A DNA stretch of 64,000 nucleotides from Brevibacillus gelatini. Lineage in GTDB: Bacteria; Bacillota; Bacilli; Brevibacillales; Brevibacillaceae. The stretch covers positions 39,724 through 103,723 of the forward strand of contig NZ_RHHS01000030.1 of assembly GCF_003710935.1 (NCBI RefSeq), given 5' to 3'. The notes under the pieces were generated by a model, which was given only the letters and a program-made list of their open reading frames with translations, was not told the DNA's origin and did no database searches. Made by a program: the position numbers and the translations under genes. Shown in pieces: positions 9,463 to 21,082 of this stretch (its first letter is position 1; the number at the start of each line of letters is the position of its first letter).

Positions 9463-9513
9463 TTCGACATTTTCTGTTGGGTTTATCATACCAGCGATTC
9501 CCAAAGGTGTCAA
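9463..9513 (-). promoter_or_regulatory. abrB SigmaA promoter with a downstream Spo0A box
   Basis: On the minus strand TTGACA (plus positions 9508-9513) and TATGAT (9485-9490) are separated by exactly 17 bases. Just downstream, at 9463-9469, lies TGTCGAA (minus strand), a perfect Spo0A box. Spo0A boxes downstream of the promoter are how B. subtilis Spo0A~P represses abrB, so the same logic is likely here. Confidence 0.75.
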
Positions 9514-9642
9514 CATGGTTTTGACAATTCTTTGAAAAGAAAAGATTTTTATGAAAATAGAAAAGTTGATATACCAGCGTTTCATAGAAAGCCGGGAACA
9601 GTTTGGAGATTCGTATAGCTAAAATTAACTGGTAGTATATTG

Positions 9643-9689
9643 TGTCGAATCGGTCAGTTTATGTCGAATAAAGCCGCGTCTATTCGACA
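9643..9689. promoter_or_regulatory. Cluster of three perfect Spo0A boxes
   Basis: TGTCGAA at 9643-9649 and 9662-9668 on the plus strand and at 9683-9689 on the minus strand. A 7-mer with both orientations should occur only a few times in the whole window by chance, so three in 47 bases is notable. It lies between the abrB promoter and the metS leader. Confidence 0.55.
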
Positions 9690-9767
9690 AAAACACCTTG
9701 TCCTTGCTTTTTTTCCTATTCCTGTCATGCTCCAAATAAATCGTCAGCCGTTCGGCTCTCCTGGATG

Positions 9768-9795
9768 TTTACAAAACAAGTCGGTCGTGTACAAT
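9768..9795 (+). promoter_or_regulatory. Candidate SigmaA promoter of the metS leader
   Basis: TTTACA (9768-9773) and TACAAT (9790-9795) spaced by 16 bases, upstream of the T-box leader. Confidence 0.5.
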
Positions 9796-9824
9796 AGAGG
9801 GTAAATGAGGGAATTCATAGCAAA

Positions 9825-12153
<2,329 letters not shown>

Positions 12154-12180
12154 CGAGGGACAGGAAAGGAAGGACCTATT

Positions 12181-12951
12181 TTGTTATTCGAAACGCACGC
12201 GCATCTGAACGCGAAGGAGTTCGACGAGGATCGCGAAGAAGTCATTGCCCGCGCCAGGGAAAACGGCGTCAGCACGATTGTCAACATCGGGTTTAACGCA
12301 GAAACCATCCCGAGCTGCATGGAGCTTGCGAAAACCTATGATTTTATTTACGCAGTCGTAGGCTGGCACCCTCAGGACGCGAAAGACATGACAGACGAGC
12401 ATCTGGAATGGATCGAGGAGTTGAGTCGTGATCCGAAAGTAGTGGGACTGGGAGAAATGGGACTCGACTACTACTGGGATACGTCGCCAAAAGATGTGCA
12501 GGCAGAGGTGTTCCGCAAACAGATACGTCTGGCGCGAAAACTCGACCTGCCGATCATCATCCACAACCGGGACGCTCACCAGGATGTTTTGACGATCCTC
12601 AAGGAAGAAAAAGCGGCGGAAGTCGGGGGTATTATGCACTGCTTCTCGGGTAGCTGGGAGACAGCGAAGCAGGCGCTGGACATGAATTTTTACATCTCGT
12701 TCGGCGGCCCGCTGACTTTCAAAAACGCGAAGCAGCCAAAAGAGGTAGCGGCCAAAGTACCGCTCGACAGGCTGTTGATCGAAACAGACTGCCCGTACCT
12801 CACCCCGCACCCGTTCCGCGGCAAGCGAAATGAAAGTGGCTACGTGCGCTACGTCTGCGAGGAAATGGCGAACATTCGCGGCCTGTCCTACGAAGAAATG
12901 GCCCAAATCACTGCGGAAAACGCAAGGCGTCTGTTCCGCCTCCAACCGTAA
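12181..12951 (+). CDS. yabD: TatD-family metal-dependent DNase (YabD)
   Basis: TIM-barrel metallo-hydrolase of the TatD family, with 3'-5' exonuclease activity reported for relatives. The N-terminal metal site is THAHLNAKEFD, later ligands appear in LGEMGLDYYWD and IIHNRDAHQD, and the LLIETDCPYLTP motif is at the C-terminal side. Start is TTG 12181 after AGGAAAGGAAGG. Length 256. Directly downstream of metS as in B. subtilis. Confidence 0.92.
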   Translation: MLFETHAHLNAKEFDEDREEVIARARENGVSTIVNIGFNAETIPSCMELAKTYDFIYAVVGWHPQDAKDMTDEHLEWIEELSRDPKVVGLGEMGLDYYWDTSPKDVQAEVFRKQIRLARKLDLPIIIHNRDAHQDVLTILKEEKAAEVGGIMHCFSGSWETAKQALDMNFYISFGGPLTFKNAKQPKEVAAKVPLDRLLIETDCPYLTPHPFRGKRNESGYVRYVCEEMANIRGLSYEEMAQITAENARRLFRLQP

Positions 12952-12962
12952 AAAAAGCAAGC

Positions 12963-13006
12963 AAAAACGGGAGATCACGACTTGTCACGTGATTTCCCGT
13001 TTTTTT
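12963..13006 (+). terminator. Intrinsic terminator after yabD
   Basis: Near-perfect stem AAACGGGAGATCACG / CGTGATTTCCCGTTT followed by a T run. Ends the metS-yabD unit. Confidence 0.9.
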
Positions 13007-13174
13007 GCTCCTCCATGTTGTGGTTCTACTCGTTTTTTGTGGCGCATACCTTGAACAATGTGTCGAACGATTATTGTCCATCCGACATGGCGCCTCGACA
13101 GGAATATGCTACCATTCGCCATCCGGTTTTTGCTAGTCTGGTAGCGTCATCGCTTCGGCTGAGGAAGGGCAAAT

Positions 13175-13203
13175 TTGACAAAGCCAGAAAAGTAACATAC
13201 AAT
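13175..13203 (+). promoter_or_regulatory. SigmaA promoter of yabE
   Basis: TTGACA (13175-13180), 17-base spacer and TACAAT (13198-13203). A single perfect Spo0A 7-mer TGTCGAA is at 13061-13067 upstream. The remaining 13007-13319 gap holds no gene I can support. Confidence 0.75.
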
Positions 13204-13319
13204 CAAAGCCGACCTTGCTAAGTACTGGCCACTTCCAGAATATTGCTGCAATTACATCGACCCTTACCTGGCTAGACAAGAGAAGCCTCGTGCTTTTCTA
13301 GGAAAAAGGAGTGTGGGAA

Positions 13320-14417
13320 ATGGAGTTACGCGCGATATGGGAAAGGTATAAGAATCGGGGGCTTGTTGTTTTCGGCATCCTCGCTCTTGTGCTCGTTCCC
13401 ATGATTGGCTATTTCTCTGCCCAGGCTACCCAGCCAAAACAGGTCACTTTTTCGTTGGACGGAGAAAGCCAGACGGTAGCTACCAAAGCGAGTACCGTTG
13501 AGCAGTTCCTGACCGAGCGAAACATTACGGTAACGGAAAAGGATTCCCTTCAACCAACACTTGAGACGAAGCTATCAGACGGAGCAACGATTACTTTACA
13601 TACAGCCTGGTCCATTCCGGTCCAGGTTGACGGGCAGACCAAAACGATACAGACACTTAGCCGTGATGTTGCTGGCGCGTTGAAGGACAGCGGCATTGCG
13701 CTGGGTGAAAAGGACCGGGTAGAGCCGGCCTTGACCGCCTCGCTGACCAAGGACTCGAAAATCACGATCAAGCGCGTCGTCGAGAAGATGGTAAAAGTCG
13801 AGGAGCGAGTTACTTTTCAGGAAATACGCAAAAACGATCCATCGTTAGAAAAAGGCAAGTCCCGTATTTTGCAGAACGGGCAAGAGGGTAAGGCAATTGC
13901 ACACTACAAGCTGGTCATGGAAGACGGGAAGGAGGTCTCCCGTGAACTGGTGACAAGAGACGTGCTTGTACCGAAGAAAGACCAGATCGTCGCGGTGGGA
14001 ACAGCGGTTCCTGCGCTGCAAAACAACGATTCGTCACAACGGGTCCTGGTCGCTTCAGCAACAGGCATGGTCTCGCGTGGTGGAAAAGTATTCAGGCCGA
14101 AAAAAGTGCTGAAAGGAGTTACCCTGACCGCCTATTCTCCTGCGGGGGGAGGCAAAAACCCTGGTTCGCCAGGCTACGGCCGCACGGCGACGGGCGTGAA
14201 AGCCAAGGCAGGTCATACCATCGCTGTAGATCCAAAAGTGATTCCGTATGGCTGGTGGGTGTACATCGAGGGCGTCGGGTATCGCCGGGCAGAAGACACG
14301 GGCGGAGCGATGCGCGGCGGAAAAATTGACGTGTTTGTCAACACGGAGCGAGAGGCTGTTCAATTTGGCCGCAAGCGCAACAAAACCGTTTATATAATCG
14401 GGCCGCAGAAACCGTAG
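13320..14417 (+). CDS. yabE: Secreted cell-wall enzyme with G5 and 3D domains (YabE/RpfB-like)
   Basis: One N-terminal membrane anchor or signal segment (about residues 15-35), two DUF348 (ubiquitin-like) repeats (about 40-150), a G5 domain (about 155-235) and a C-terminal 3D domain (about 262-365). The 3D domain keeps the three aspartates in IAVDPKVIPYG, AEDTGGA and GKIDVF, the catalytic set of lytic transglycosylase-like 3D proteins. This is the arrangement of B. subtilis YabE and resuscitation-promoting factor relatives. ATG 13320 is 8 bases behind AAAGGAG. B. subtilis yabE is controlled by an antisense RNA; nothing comparable can be asserted here. Confidence 0.9.
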   Translation: MELRAIWERYKNRGLVVFGILALVLVPMIGYFSAQATQPKQVTFSLDGESQTVATKASTVEQFLTERNITVTEKDSLQPTLETKLSDGATITLHTAWSIPVQVDGQTKTIQTLSRDVAGALKDSGIALGEKDRVEPALTASLTKDSKITIKRVVEKMVKVEERVTFQEIRKNDPSLEKGKSRILQNGQEGKAIAHYKLVMEDGKEVSRELVTRDVLVPKKDQIVAVGTAVPALQNNDSSQRVLVASATGMVSRGGKVFRPKKVLKGVTLTAYSPAGGGKNPGSPGYGRTATGVKAKAGHTIAVDPKVIPYGWWVYIEGVGYRRAEDTGGAMRGGKIDVFVNTEREAVQFGRKRNKTVYIIGPQKP

Positions 14418-14450
14418 GACAGGGGCAAACAGCTCCTGTCTTTTGTCTTT
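14418..14450 (+). terminator. Intrinsic terminator after yabE
   Basis: GACAGGGGC / GCTCCTGTC hairpin followed by TTTTGTCTTT. Confidence 0.8.
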
Positions 14451-14594
14451 GGCGTTTTGGGAATAGTCGTGATAAGCTGTTTGATAGTTAGACGTTTGCA
14501 AGGCAGAAACGTTTCGCAAATCAAGGGCTTTTTGCCTGATTTTTTTGGAACACTATGACCAAACGCGACATTGTACGAAAGTGGGAGTACCATG

Positions 14595-15143
14595 ATGAAG
14601 ATAAAAGAAGTAATCGTGGTGGAGGGGCGAGACGATACCGCTGCCATCAAGCGAGCGGTTAACGCGGACACGATTGAAACAGGCGGCTCCGCCATCCACC
14701 CAAGAACGATTGAAAAAATCCGGCTGGCCCAGCAAAAGCGCGGCGTCATTATTTTTACCGACCCGGATTACCAGGGAGAGCGCATCCGCAAAATTATCAG
14801 CCGATCGGTGCCGGGCTGCAAGCACGCCTTTATCACGCAAGAGGACGGGTGGAAAAAGGGCGATATCGGAGTAGAGAACGCAACACCTGAAGTGATTGTT
14901 CGCGCCCTCTCGGAAGTGCGTACGGAGATGGCTGAAACGGCCGGAGAGATTACGGCTGACGATCTTTTAAAACACGGATTGACGTCCGGCAGCGATGCCA
15001 AGGAGCGGAGAATCAAGCTGGGCGAAGCACTCGGCATCGGATACGCCAACGCCAAGCAAATGCTGCAACGGCTCAATGCGTTTCAGATCAGTCGTGCGGA
15101 ATTCGAGGCGGCGATTGAAGCCATCAACAAAGAGAGGGAGTAA
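14595..15143 (+). CDS. rnmV: Ribonuclease M5
   Basis: Toprim-domain nuclease that matures 5S rRNA precursor, with ribosomal protein L18 as cofactor in B. subtilis. The Toprim acidic residues are in VEGRDD and FTDPDYQGERIR. ATG 14595 is 7 bases from GGGAG; ATG 14592 is only 4 away. Length 182. rsmA starts 3 bases after its stop, so they form an operon. Confidence 0.93.
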   Translation: MKIKEVIVVEGRDDTAAIKRAVNADTIETGGSAIHPRTIEKIRLAQQKRGVIIFTDPDYQGERIRKIISRSVPGCKHAFITQEDGWKKGDIGVENATPEVIVRALSEVRTEMAETAGEITADDLLKHGLTSGSDAKERRIKLGEALGIGYANAKQMLQRLNAFQISRAEFEAAIEAINKERE

Positions 15144-16043
<900 letters not shown>

Positions 16044-16054
16044 GACAAAATCCT

Positions 16055-16096
16055 CCCCTGTTTTTGTGCGGAAAAAAGCCAAAAACAGGGGTTTTT
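16055..16096 (+). terminator. Intrinsic terminator after rsmA
   Basis: Perfect 12-bp stem CCCCTGTTTTTG / CAAAAACAGGGG and T run. Confidence 0.9.
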
Positions 16097-16237
16097 GTCG
16101 ACTCGGGCGTGAAAAACGGGCTTTGCAGCGGTCGAGCTATCGCGGGAAAGCTTTGTGGAAGCAAGGTTTTGCGAGGACTTGCACATACTATGCAAAAGTG
16201 GTGACAAATATCTACTTTTTTAATGAAAAAAACCCCG

Positions 16238-16267
16238 TTGACAAAATATCTGCGGGGTTGCTATAAT
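16238..16267 (+). promoter_or_regulatory. Upstream veg promoter embedded in an inverted repeat
   Basis: TTGACA (16238-16243) and TATAAT (16262-16267) with an 18-base spacer. The arms AACCCCG (16231-16237) and CGGGGTT (16253-16259) flank the -35 box, so the promoter lies within a possible hairpin or operator. Confidence 0.65.
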
Positions 16268-16278
16268 TTTTTATTTCT

Positions 16279-16307
16279 TTGACAAAATAAATGTGAGCTG
16301 TTATAAT
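16279..16307 (+). promoter_or_regulatory. Main veg SigmaA promoter
   Basis: Consensus TTGACA (16279-16284) and TATAAT (16302-16307) with a 17-base spacer, in an A+T-rich context. The B. subtilis veg promoter is likewise one of the strongest known SigmaA promoters. Confidence 0.85.
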
Positions 16308-16332
16308 AGATGTAAGCGAGGTGGATGGAACA

Positions 16333-16605
16333 ATGGCAAGAAACGCGTTACTTGACATTAAACGCAGTTTAGACGGGCACATTGGCGAGCGCATCCTTTT
16401 GAAAGCGAATGGAGGTCGCCGAAAAACCGTCGAACGAAGTGGCATCCTCGAAGAAACATACCCATCTGTGTTTGTAGTAAAGCTTGATGACGATCAACTC
16501 TTTGAGCGGGTCTCTTACAGCTACGCTGACATCTTGACGGAAACAGTAGAGTTGACGGTGTGCCGCGAAAACGAGCACATCCGCATCACATTTGTACAAC
16601 AGTAG
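16333..16605 (+). CDS. veg: Veg protein
   Basis: Small 90-residue beta-rich protein of the Veg family, linked in B. subtilis to biofilm gene expression through SinR. The start [18 protein letters not shown] and [21 protein letters not shown] are characteristic. ATG 16333 follows GAGGTGG by 8 bases; the in-frame ATG at 16321 is too close. Driven by tandem consensus promoters. Confidence 0.93.
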   Translation: MARNALLDIKRSLDGHIGERILLKANGGRRKTVERSGILEETYPSVFVVKLDDDQLFERVSYSYADILTETVELTVCRENEHIRITFVQQ

Positions 16606-16636
16606 AGCCCTTGTGGGTTCTACTGTTTTATTTTTG
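16601..16636 (+). terminator. Intrinsic terminator overlapping the veg stop
   Basis: AGTAGAGCCC / GGGTTCTACT stem with T-rich tail; the veg stop codon lies inside the 5' arm. Confidence 0.85.
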
Positions 16637-16725
16637 CTATCAAAAGGTTGTAAATACTTGGGAAACAAGATGAAAAGCCTGGACTTGGCGCACACTATAC
16701 CTGTCAACGGGGAAGGGAGGATGCT

Positions 16726-16905
16726 ATGGGACGCAGACGAGGAATGATGTCGGAGCAGTTCAAGATCGAACTCGCCAAGGAGCTTGGCTTTTACGACAAG
16801 GTAAAAGCGGAAGGATGGGGAGGCATCACGACGCGTGACGCGGGCAACATGGTGAAGCGGGCTGTACAGATTGCCGAAGAGGCGCTGGCGGCAAGACGTT
16901 TATAG
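16726..16905 (+). CDS. sspF: Small acid-soluble spore protein SspF
   Basis: Fifty-nine-residue alpha/beta-type SASP-like protein, predicted to bind spore DNA. The deduced start [20 protein letters not shown] and the motif [18 protein letters not shown] show the family's ELAKELGF and [10 protein letters not shown] elements. ATG 16726 is 6 bases after AAGGGAGG. Located between veg and ispE as in B. subtilis. A forespore promoter is expected, but I see no convincing SigmaG match. Confidence 0.9.
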   Translation: MGRRRGMMSEQFKIELAKELGFYDKVKAEGWGGITTRDAGNMVKRAVQIAEEALAARRL

Positions 16906-16979
16906 GCTGTTAGCCATTGGTTGGCCGCAGGCGGACACATCCAATCTCACGGAGAAAACCATACAGACTCGTTGACAGG

Positions 16980-17001
16980 GCCGGGGCTACCCGGCTTTTT
17001 T
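16980..17001 (+). terminator. Intrinsic terminator after sspF
   Basis: GCCGGG-GCTA-CCCGGC hairpin and six T residues. Confidence 0.9.
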
Positions 17002-17145
17002 GCTGCCAAAAACACTGCTGAATTTTCGAAATAACCGCAATGATCTCGCTCCTGTTCTTTTTGGGCGTTCAAGTGGCAGGAGAGAGATTGGCTATGCTAC
17101 AATAGAAGACTAGGAAATTTAGTAAAGTAGGCAGAGGTGAACAAC

Positions 17146-18024
17146 GTGCGTATCTCGGTCAAAGCTCCGGCCAAAATCAACCTGACCCTTGATGTGCTTG
17201 CCAAACGGCCGGACGGTTATCACGAAGTGGAAATGGTGATGACTACCGTCGACTTGGCAGATCGTGTAGACCTGACTCTGCGCGAAGATGGTGAGATTAC
17301 GCTGGACTGCTCTGCCAGCTTCGTACCGGATGATATTCGCAATCATGCTTATAAAGCGGCAGTGCTCTTGCAAGAACGCTATCAAGTGCGCCAAGGCGTA
17401 CGATTGTATATCGACAAACAGATCCCGGTCGCGGCCGGACTGGCGGGCGGAAGCAGCGATGCGGCAGCGACGCTGCGCGGTTTGAACCAGTTGTGGAATC
17501 TCGGTTTGACCGTAGACGAGCTTGCGGAAATCGGCGCAGAGATCGGTTCTGACGTCCCTTTTTGCGTCTATGGAGGAACTGCGCTGGCAAAAGGGCGCGG
17601 CGAAAAAATCACGCATCTGGGAACGCCCGCTCCTTGCTGGGTCATCCTGGCGAAGCCGCCAATCGGTGTATCCACTCCTGATGTATATGGAAACTTGCGT
17701 GTCGACAAAATCGACAACCATCCCGATACCAAACAAATGCTCCGGGCCATATCCGGGCAAGATTTTTCCCTGATGTGCCAGTCGCTCGGAAACGTACTGG
17801 AAAACGTCACGCTCTCGCTCTATCCGCAAGTGCGGCAAATCAAGGAGCTGATGATCGCCTCCGGAGCGGATGGCGTGCTGATGTCCGGCAGCGGTCCGAC
17901 AGTATTTGCCCTCGTGCAAAAGGAAGCGAAAGTGCATCGGATCTACAATGCGCTCAGAGGATTTGTCAAAGATGTGTTTGTTGTCCGAATGTTAGGCTCT
18001 CAGGAAGGGGAAATACTTGCATGA
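17146..18024 (+). CDS. ispE: 4-diphosphocytidyl-2-C-methyl-D-erythritol kinase
   Basis: GHMP kinase of the MEP isoprenoid pathway. The N-terminal [21 protein letters not shown] and the ATP-binding [19 protein letters not shown] are typical, and the C-terminal [11 protein letters not shown] closes the active site. AGAGGTG at 17132-17138 fits GTG 17146 better than GTG 17137. Length 292. Upstream region 17002-17145 contains a TACAAT-like -10 box without a good -35. Confidence 0.95.
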   Translation: MRISVKAPAKINLTLDVLAKRPDGYHEVEMVMTTVDLADRVDLTLREDGEITLDCSASFVPDDIRNHAYKAAVLLQERYQVRQGVRLYIDKQIPVAAGLAGGSSDAAATLRGLNQLWNLGLTVDELAEIGAEIGSDVPFCVYGGTALAKGRGEKITHLGTPAPCWVILAKPPIGVSTPDVYGNLRVDKIDNHPDTKQMLRAISGQDFSLMCQSLGNVLENVTLSLYPQVRQIKELMIASGADGVLMSGSGPTVFALVQKEAKVHRIYNALRGFVKDVFVVRMLGSQEGEILA

Positions 18025-18079
18025 ACACGTATAAAAATGATACATTAGCAGCATAATATTCGGTTTTGGAGGAAGAGCC

Positions 18080-18913
18080 ATGAAGAAATTGCGCAGAAGT
18101 GCACGTCTGGTTGACATGACGCAGCACTTGCTCGCCCATCCCCATACGCTGACTCCTCTCACTCTGTTTGCAGAACAATACGGCGCGGCGAAATCATCCA
18201 TCAGTGAAGACTTGTCGATCATCAAGGAAGCTTTTGAGGTCCAGGGTGTCGGCTTGTTGAAAACGGTGGCGGGAGCGGCAGGCGGAGTGAAGTATATTCC
18301 CCAGGTAAAAACGGAAGAGGCCCTTCACTTCATGCGCGAATTGATCGAGCAATTGGCCAATCCGGAAAGACTTTTGCCAGGCGGATATTTGTACATGTCC
18401 GACATCCTTGGCAATCCGGCGACGATGGCGAAGATCGGCAAGCTGTTTGCCACCGCTTATGCGGACAAAAACGTCGATGTCGTCATGACGGTGGAGACCA
18501 AGGGAATTCCGCTCGCTTATGCGACGGCGATGTATTTGAACGTGCCTGTTGTCATTGTGCGCCGTGACAACAAGGTGACGGAAGGTTCTGTGGTCAGCAT
18601 CAATTATGTATCCGGTTCGAGCAAGCGGATTCAGACGATGTCTCTTGCTCGCCGCGGACTGGCCGAGCAGTCGCGTGTTCTGATTGTGGACGACTTCATG
18701 AAGGCGGGCGGCACGCTGCGCGGCATGATTGATCTGCTTCAGGAGTTCCGGGCGACTGTTGTGGGCTGCGGGGTGCTGGTAGAGACGACAGCGGATGTTT
18801 CCGAGCGTTTGATTGATGAATACGTATCTCTTGCCAGACTGCGGGATGTCGACTTCAAGGGCAAGCAGATCGAAATTGAGCTGGGCAGTTTTTTTGAAAA
18901 TAGAGGGGAGTAG
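18080..18913 (+). CDS. purR: Purine operon repressor PurR
   Basis: Winged-helix repressor fused to a phosphoribosyltransferase-like domain; PRPP or (p)ppGpp modulates DNA binding to PurBoxes. N-terminal HTH about residues 1-75; PRPP motif VLIVDDFMKAGGT near residue 204. Length 277, start ATG 18080 behind GGAGG. ridA begins 6 bases downstream. Confidence 0.95.
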   Translation: MKKLRRSARLVDMTQHLLAHPHTLTPLTLFAEQYGAAKSSISEDLSIIKEAFEVQGVGLLKTVAGAAGGVKYIPQVKTEEALHFMRELIEQLANPERLLPGGYLYMSDILGNPATMAKIGKLFATAYADKNVDVVMTVETKGIPLAYATAMYLNVPVVIVRRDNKVTEGSVVSINYVSGSSKRIQTMSLARRGLAEQSRVLIVDDFMKAGGTLRGMIDLLQEFRATVVGCGVLVETTADVSERLIDEYVSLARLRDVDFKGKQIEIELGSFFENRGE

Positions 18914-18919
18914 ATAAGA

Positions 18920-19303
18920 ATGGCAATCTCTTTTGTTTCAACTGACAAGGCTCCGGCAGCCATCGGCCCGTACAGCCAGGCTGCAAAAGTAGGTCCGTTT
19001 CTGTTTGCATCCGGTCAAATTCCGCTGCGTGCAGACGGCACGCTCGTAGAAGGCGACATCGTGGAACAAACTCACCAGGTATTTTCCAATATCAAGGCCG
19101 TCCTGGCGGAAGCAGGAGGAACGCTGGCCAACGTGGTGAAGACGACGGTCTTCCTCAAGGACATGAACGACTTTGCGCAGTTGAATGAAGTGTACGCTCA
19201 ATATTTTGGCGACCACAAGCCGGCACGCTCTACAGTGGAAGTGGCACGCCTGCCGCGCGACGTAAAGGTGGAAATCGAGATCGTCGCTCATATCGAAGCG
19301 TAA
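18920..19303 (+). CDS. ridA: RidA family enamine/imine deaminase (YabJ)
   Basis: 127-residue RidA protein that hydrolyses reactive 2-aminoacrylate-type enamines to 2-ketoacids. Conserved stretches [19 protein letters not shown] and [13 protein letters not shown], the last with the catalytic arginine. In B. subtilis YabJ is co-transcribed with purR and needed for full purine repression. A terminator follows. Confidence 0.95.
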   Translation: MAISFVSTDKAPAAIGPYSQAAKVGPFLFASGQIPLRADGTLVEGDIVEQTHQVFSNIKAVLAEAGGTLANVVKTTVFLKDMNDFAQLNEVYAQYFGDHKPARSTVEVARLPRDVKVEIEIVAHIEA

Positions 19304-19342
19304 ACACGACTCAGCCCGAATAACGAATAAATAGAAGCATGA

Positions 19343-19378
19343 AACAGCCTGATGCCGTTGCATTAGGTTGTTTTTTTT
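19343..19378 (+). terminator. Intrinsic terminator after ridA
   Basis: AACAGCCTGATGC / GCATTAGGTTG stem followed by eight T residues. Confidence 0.85.
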
Positions 19379-19462
19379 GTTGAATTGGCAGCGAAAAGAA
19401 GCATGGGAAAACGGCAAAGTTATGAACGTATGTATATATTTTTTAAAAAATTGCATAACATT

Positions 19463-19492
19463 AGCAGGAATATTTACCCAGAGGGTGGAAAT
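19463..19492 (+). promoter_or_regulatory. SigmaH-type promoter of spoVG
   Basis: -35-like AGCAGGAAT (19463-19471) and -10-like TGGAAAT (19486-19492) match the SigmaH consensus (RnAGGAWWW, then GAAT about 12 bases on). A strongly A+T-rich tract at 19430-19460 lies just upstream, the kind of place AbrB binds at B. subtilis spoVG. Confidence 0.75.
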
Positions 19493-19531
19493 ACTCCTAA
19501 ACGCGTTTCATAGATAAAGGGAGTGAACTAG

Positions 19532-19819
19532 ATGGAAGTTACAGACGTAAGACTGCGCCGAGTGAATACGGATGGCAGGATGAAAGCGATTGCATCCATT
19601 ACCATTGACCATGAATTTGTGGTGCATGACATCCGTGTCATTGACGGCAACAACGGCATGTTTGTAGCAATGCCAAGCAAACGTACACCTGACGGAGAAT
19701 TCCGCGATATCGCCCATCCGATTTCTTCGACTACCCGTGAAAAGATTCAAGCTGCTGTCTTGACCGAATATGAACGCGTGGGTCAAGAAGAAGAGAGCAC
19801 GATCGAAGCGGGGGCGTAA
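19532..19819 (+). CDS. spoVG: Septation regulator SpoVG
   Basis: RNA- and DNA-binding regulator, needed with SpoIIB for timely asymmetric septation and cortex formation. Start [19 protein letters not shown] and the motif [20 protein letters not shown] are diagnostic. 95 residues. ATG follows AAAGGGAGTG. Promoter looks SigmaH-dependent; AbrB control is likely. Confidence 0.96.
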   Translation: MEVTDVRLRRVNTDGRMKAIASITIDHEFVVHDIRVIDGNNGMFVAMPSKRTPDGEFRDIAHPISSTTREKIQAAVLTEYERVGQEEESTIEAGA

Positions 19820-19837
19820 ATAGTACCCCAATACAAG

Positions 19838-19865
19838 AGCACCCTGTCATGGCTGGCAGGGTGCT
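19838..19865. terminator. Hairpin between convergent spoVG and the CobW gene
   Basis: AGCACCCTG / CAGGGTGCT stem between two convergent genes. T tracts are weak on both sides. Confidence 0.5.
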
Positions 19866-19876
19866 TCGGCGTCTGG

Positions 19877-20887
19877 TTAGGCGTAACATTTGGATAATTT
19901 TCTTATTATTTCCTCCTGATCCATTCCCTCCCCAATGAAAACGGCCACCAGCTTCGGTCCGAAGTTCTCGAATGGAAAAAACAGCACCTGGTTGTCGGTG
20001 TGCTGGAAGGAGATCAGCTCCTTTTTTCCGTGGAACAGTACGTACCCCTTTGCCCGATAGACGTTTTTGGGCAGATCGTAGAGGAAGTCCTCGAATTTTT
20101 TCTCGTTTACTGGTCCTGTAAAGGTATAGGAAAAAGTTTCAATACTATTGTATAGGGACGGTGTGCTTGTTTTCAGGCCGAGCGATTGTTTGAGCCTGTC
20201 CAATGTCGACATGCGGCCGATTGTTTTTTGCACAGGAACAGTGGGTACAGCTTCACCATCCCGTACATGTGGAACCCGTTTGATGGATTGCAGGCGGGAG
20301 AGGTCAATATTTGCCTGAACCGTCGTGTGAATCGGTGCCTGCGGGTTCAGTTCCGTGAGCTTCTGCTTGACTCGTTGGAGCTGTTCAGCGCTGACCATAT
20401 CGGTTTTGTTCAGGAGGATGAGGTCGGCGTATTTGATCTGGTTGCGTATCGTTTTGACGAGCGAGCCTGTGGAGGAGAAGCGCGAGTTCAGGTCCAAAAA
20501 GCGGGACGCGTCCACGACGCTGATCGTGCCTTTCAGCTCGATGCGATCGTACAGCTCCGGATGGGTCAGCGTGTCGATTACATCAATCGGGTCTGCGACT
20601 CCCGTTGTTTCAATCAGGATGCGATCCGGCTCAAGCGAGTTCAAAATCTCGCGCAAGCCCTCGGTCAACTCTCCCTTGATCGAGCAGCATATGCAGCCGT
20701 CGAGCAGCTTTTTGACAGGAAAGCCAAAGCCCTGCAACTGTTCGCCGTCAATATCTTCCTCGCCCATCTCATTCATCAGGACGACTACGTTTTCGTTATG
20801 GACGCGTAGATGGGTCAGCCATTTTTGCAAAAGAGTCGTTTTGCCGCTGCCCAAATATCCGGTCAGCAAGTAGACATCTGCTGGCAT
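19877..20887 (-). CDS. CobW/COG0523-family G3E GTPase
   Basis: Predicted metal-chaperone GTPase: Walker A GYLGSGKTT at the N terminus, the metal-binding CICCS motif near residue 72, RILIETTGVADP and the guanine motif LLNKTD. The C-terminal CobW domain spans roughly residues 235-336. No long histidine tail, so it is closer to YjiA than to zinc-responsive ZagA types, and I see no Zur-like box in front of it. The gene faces the opposite way to its neighbours and has no counterpart between spoVG and glmU in B. subtilis. Metal and client are unknown. Confidence 0.88.
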   Translation of the reverse strand: MPADVYLLTGYLGSGKTTLLQKWLTHLRVHNENVVVLMNEMGEEDIDGEQLQGFGFPVKKLLDGCICCSIKGELTEGLREILNSLEPDRILIETTGVADPIDVIDTLTHPELYDRIELKGTISVVDASRFLDLNSRFSSTGSLVKTIRNQIKYADLILLNKTDMVSAEQLQRVKQKLTELNPQAPIHTTVQANIDLSRLQSIKRVPHVRDGEAVPTVPVQKTIGRMSTLDRLKQSLGLKTSTPSLYNSIETFSYTFTGPVNEKKFEDFLYDLPKNVYRAKGYVLFHGKKELISFQHTDNQVLFFPFENFGPKLVAVFIGEGMDQEEIIRKLSKCYA

Positions 20888-21082
20888 TCCTTCCTGCCTC
20901 CTTTTCTTATCCTCTTACGCCCCTCAATATATCATTTTTTGTCAGATTATTAAATGTTGTCTGGTAGATCCGCAACTTTCAGGCAATGTCAGGGAAACGC
21001 CGATAATCCTGCATGGATTGTCTTGAAATCCACATATGATTAAGATATAGTCATTGTGGAACTTCTACGATGGAGGGTTGAC

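Noticed and set aside
12982..13221. 79-codon plus-strand frame before yabE
   Set aside because: It begins inside the yabD terminator and runs through the yabE promoter; no ribosome site and no conserved motif.
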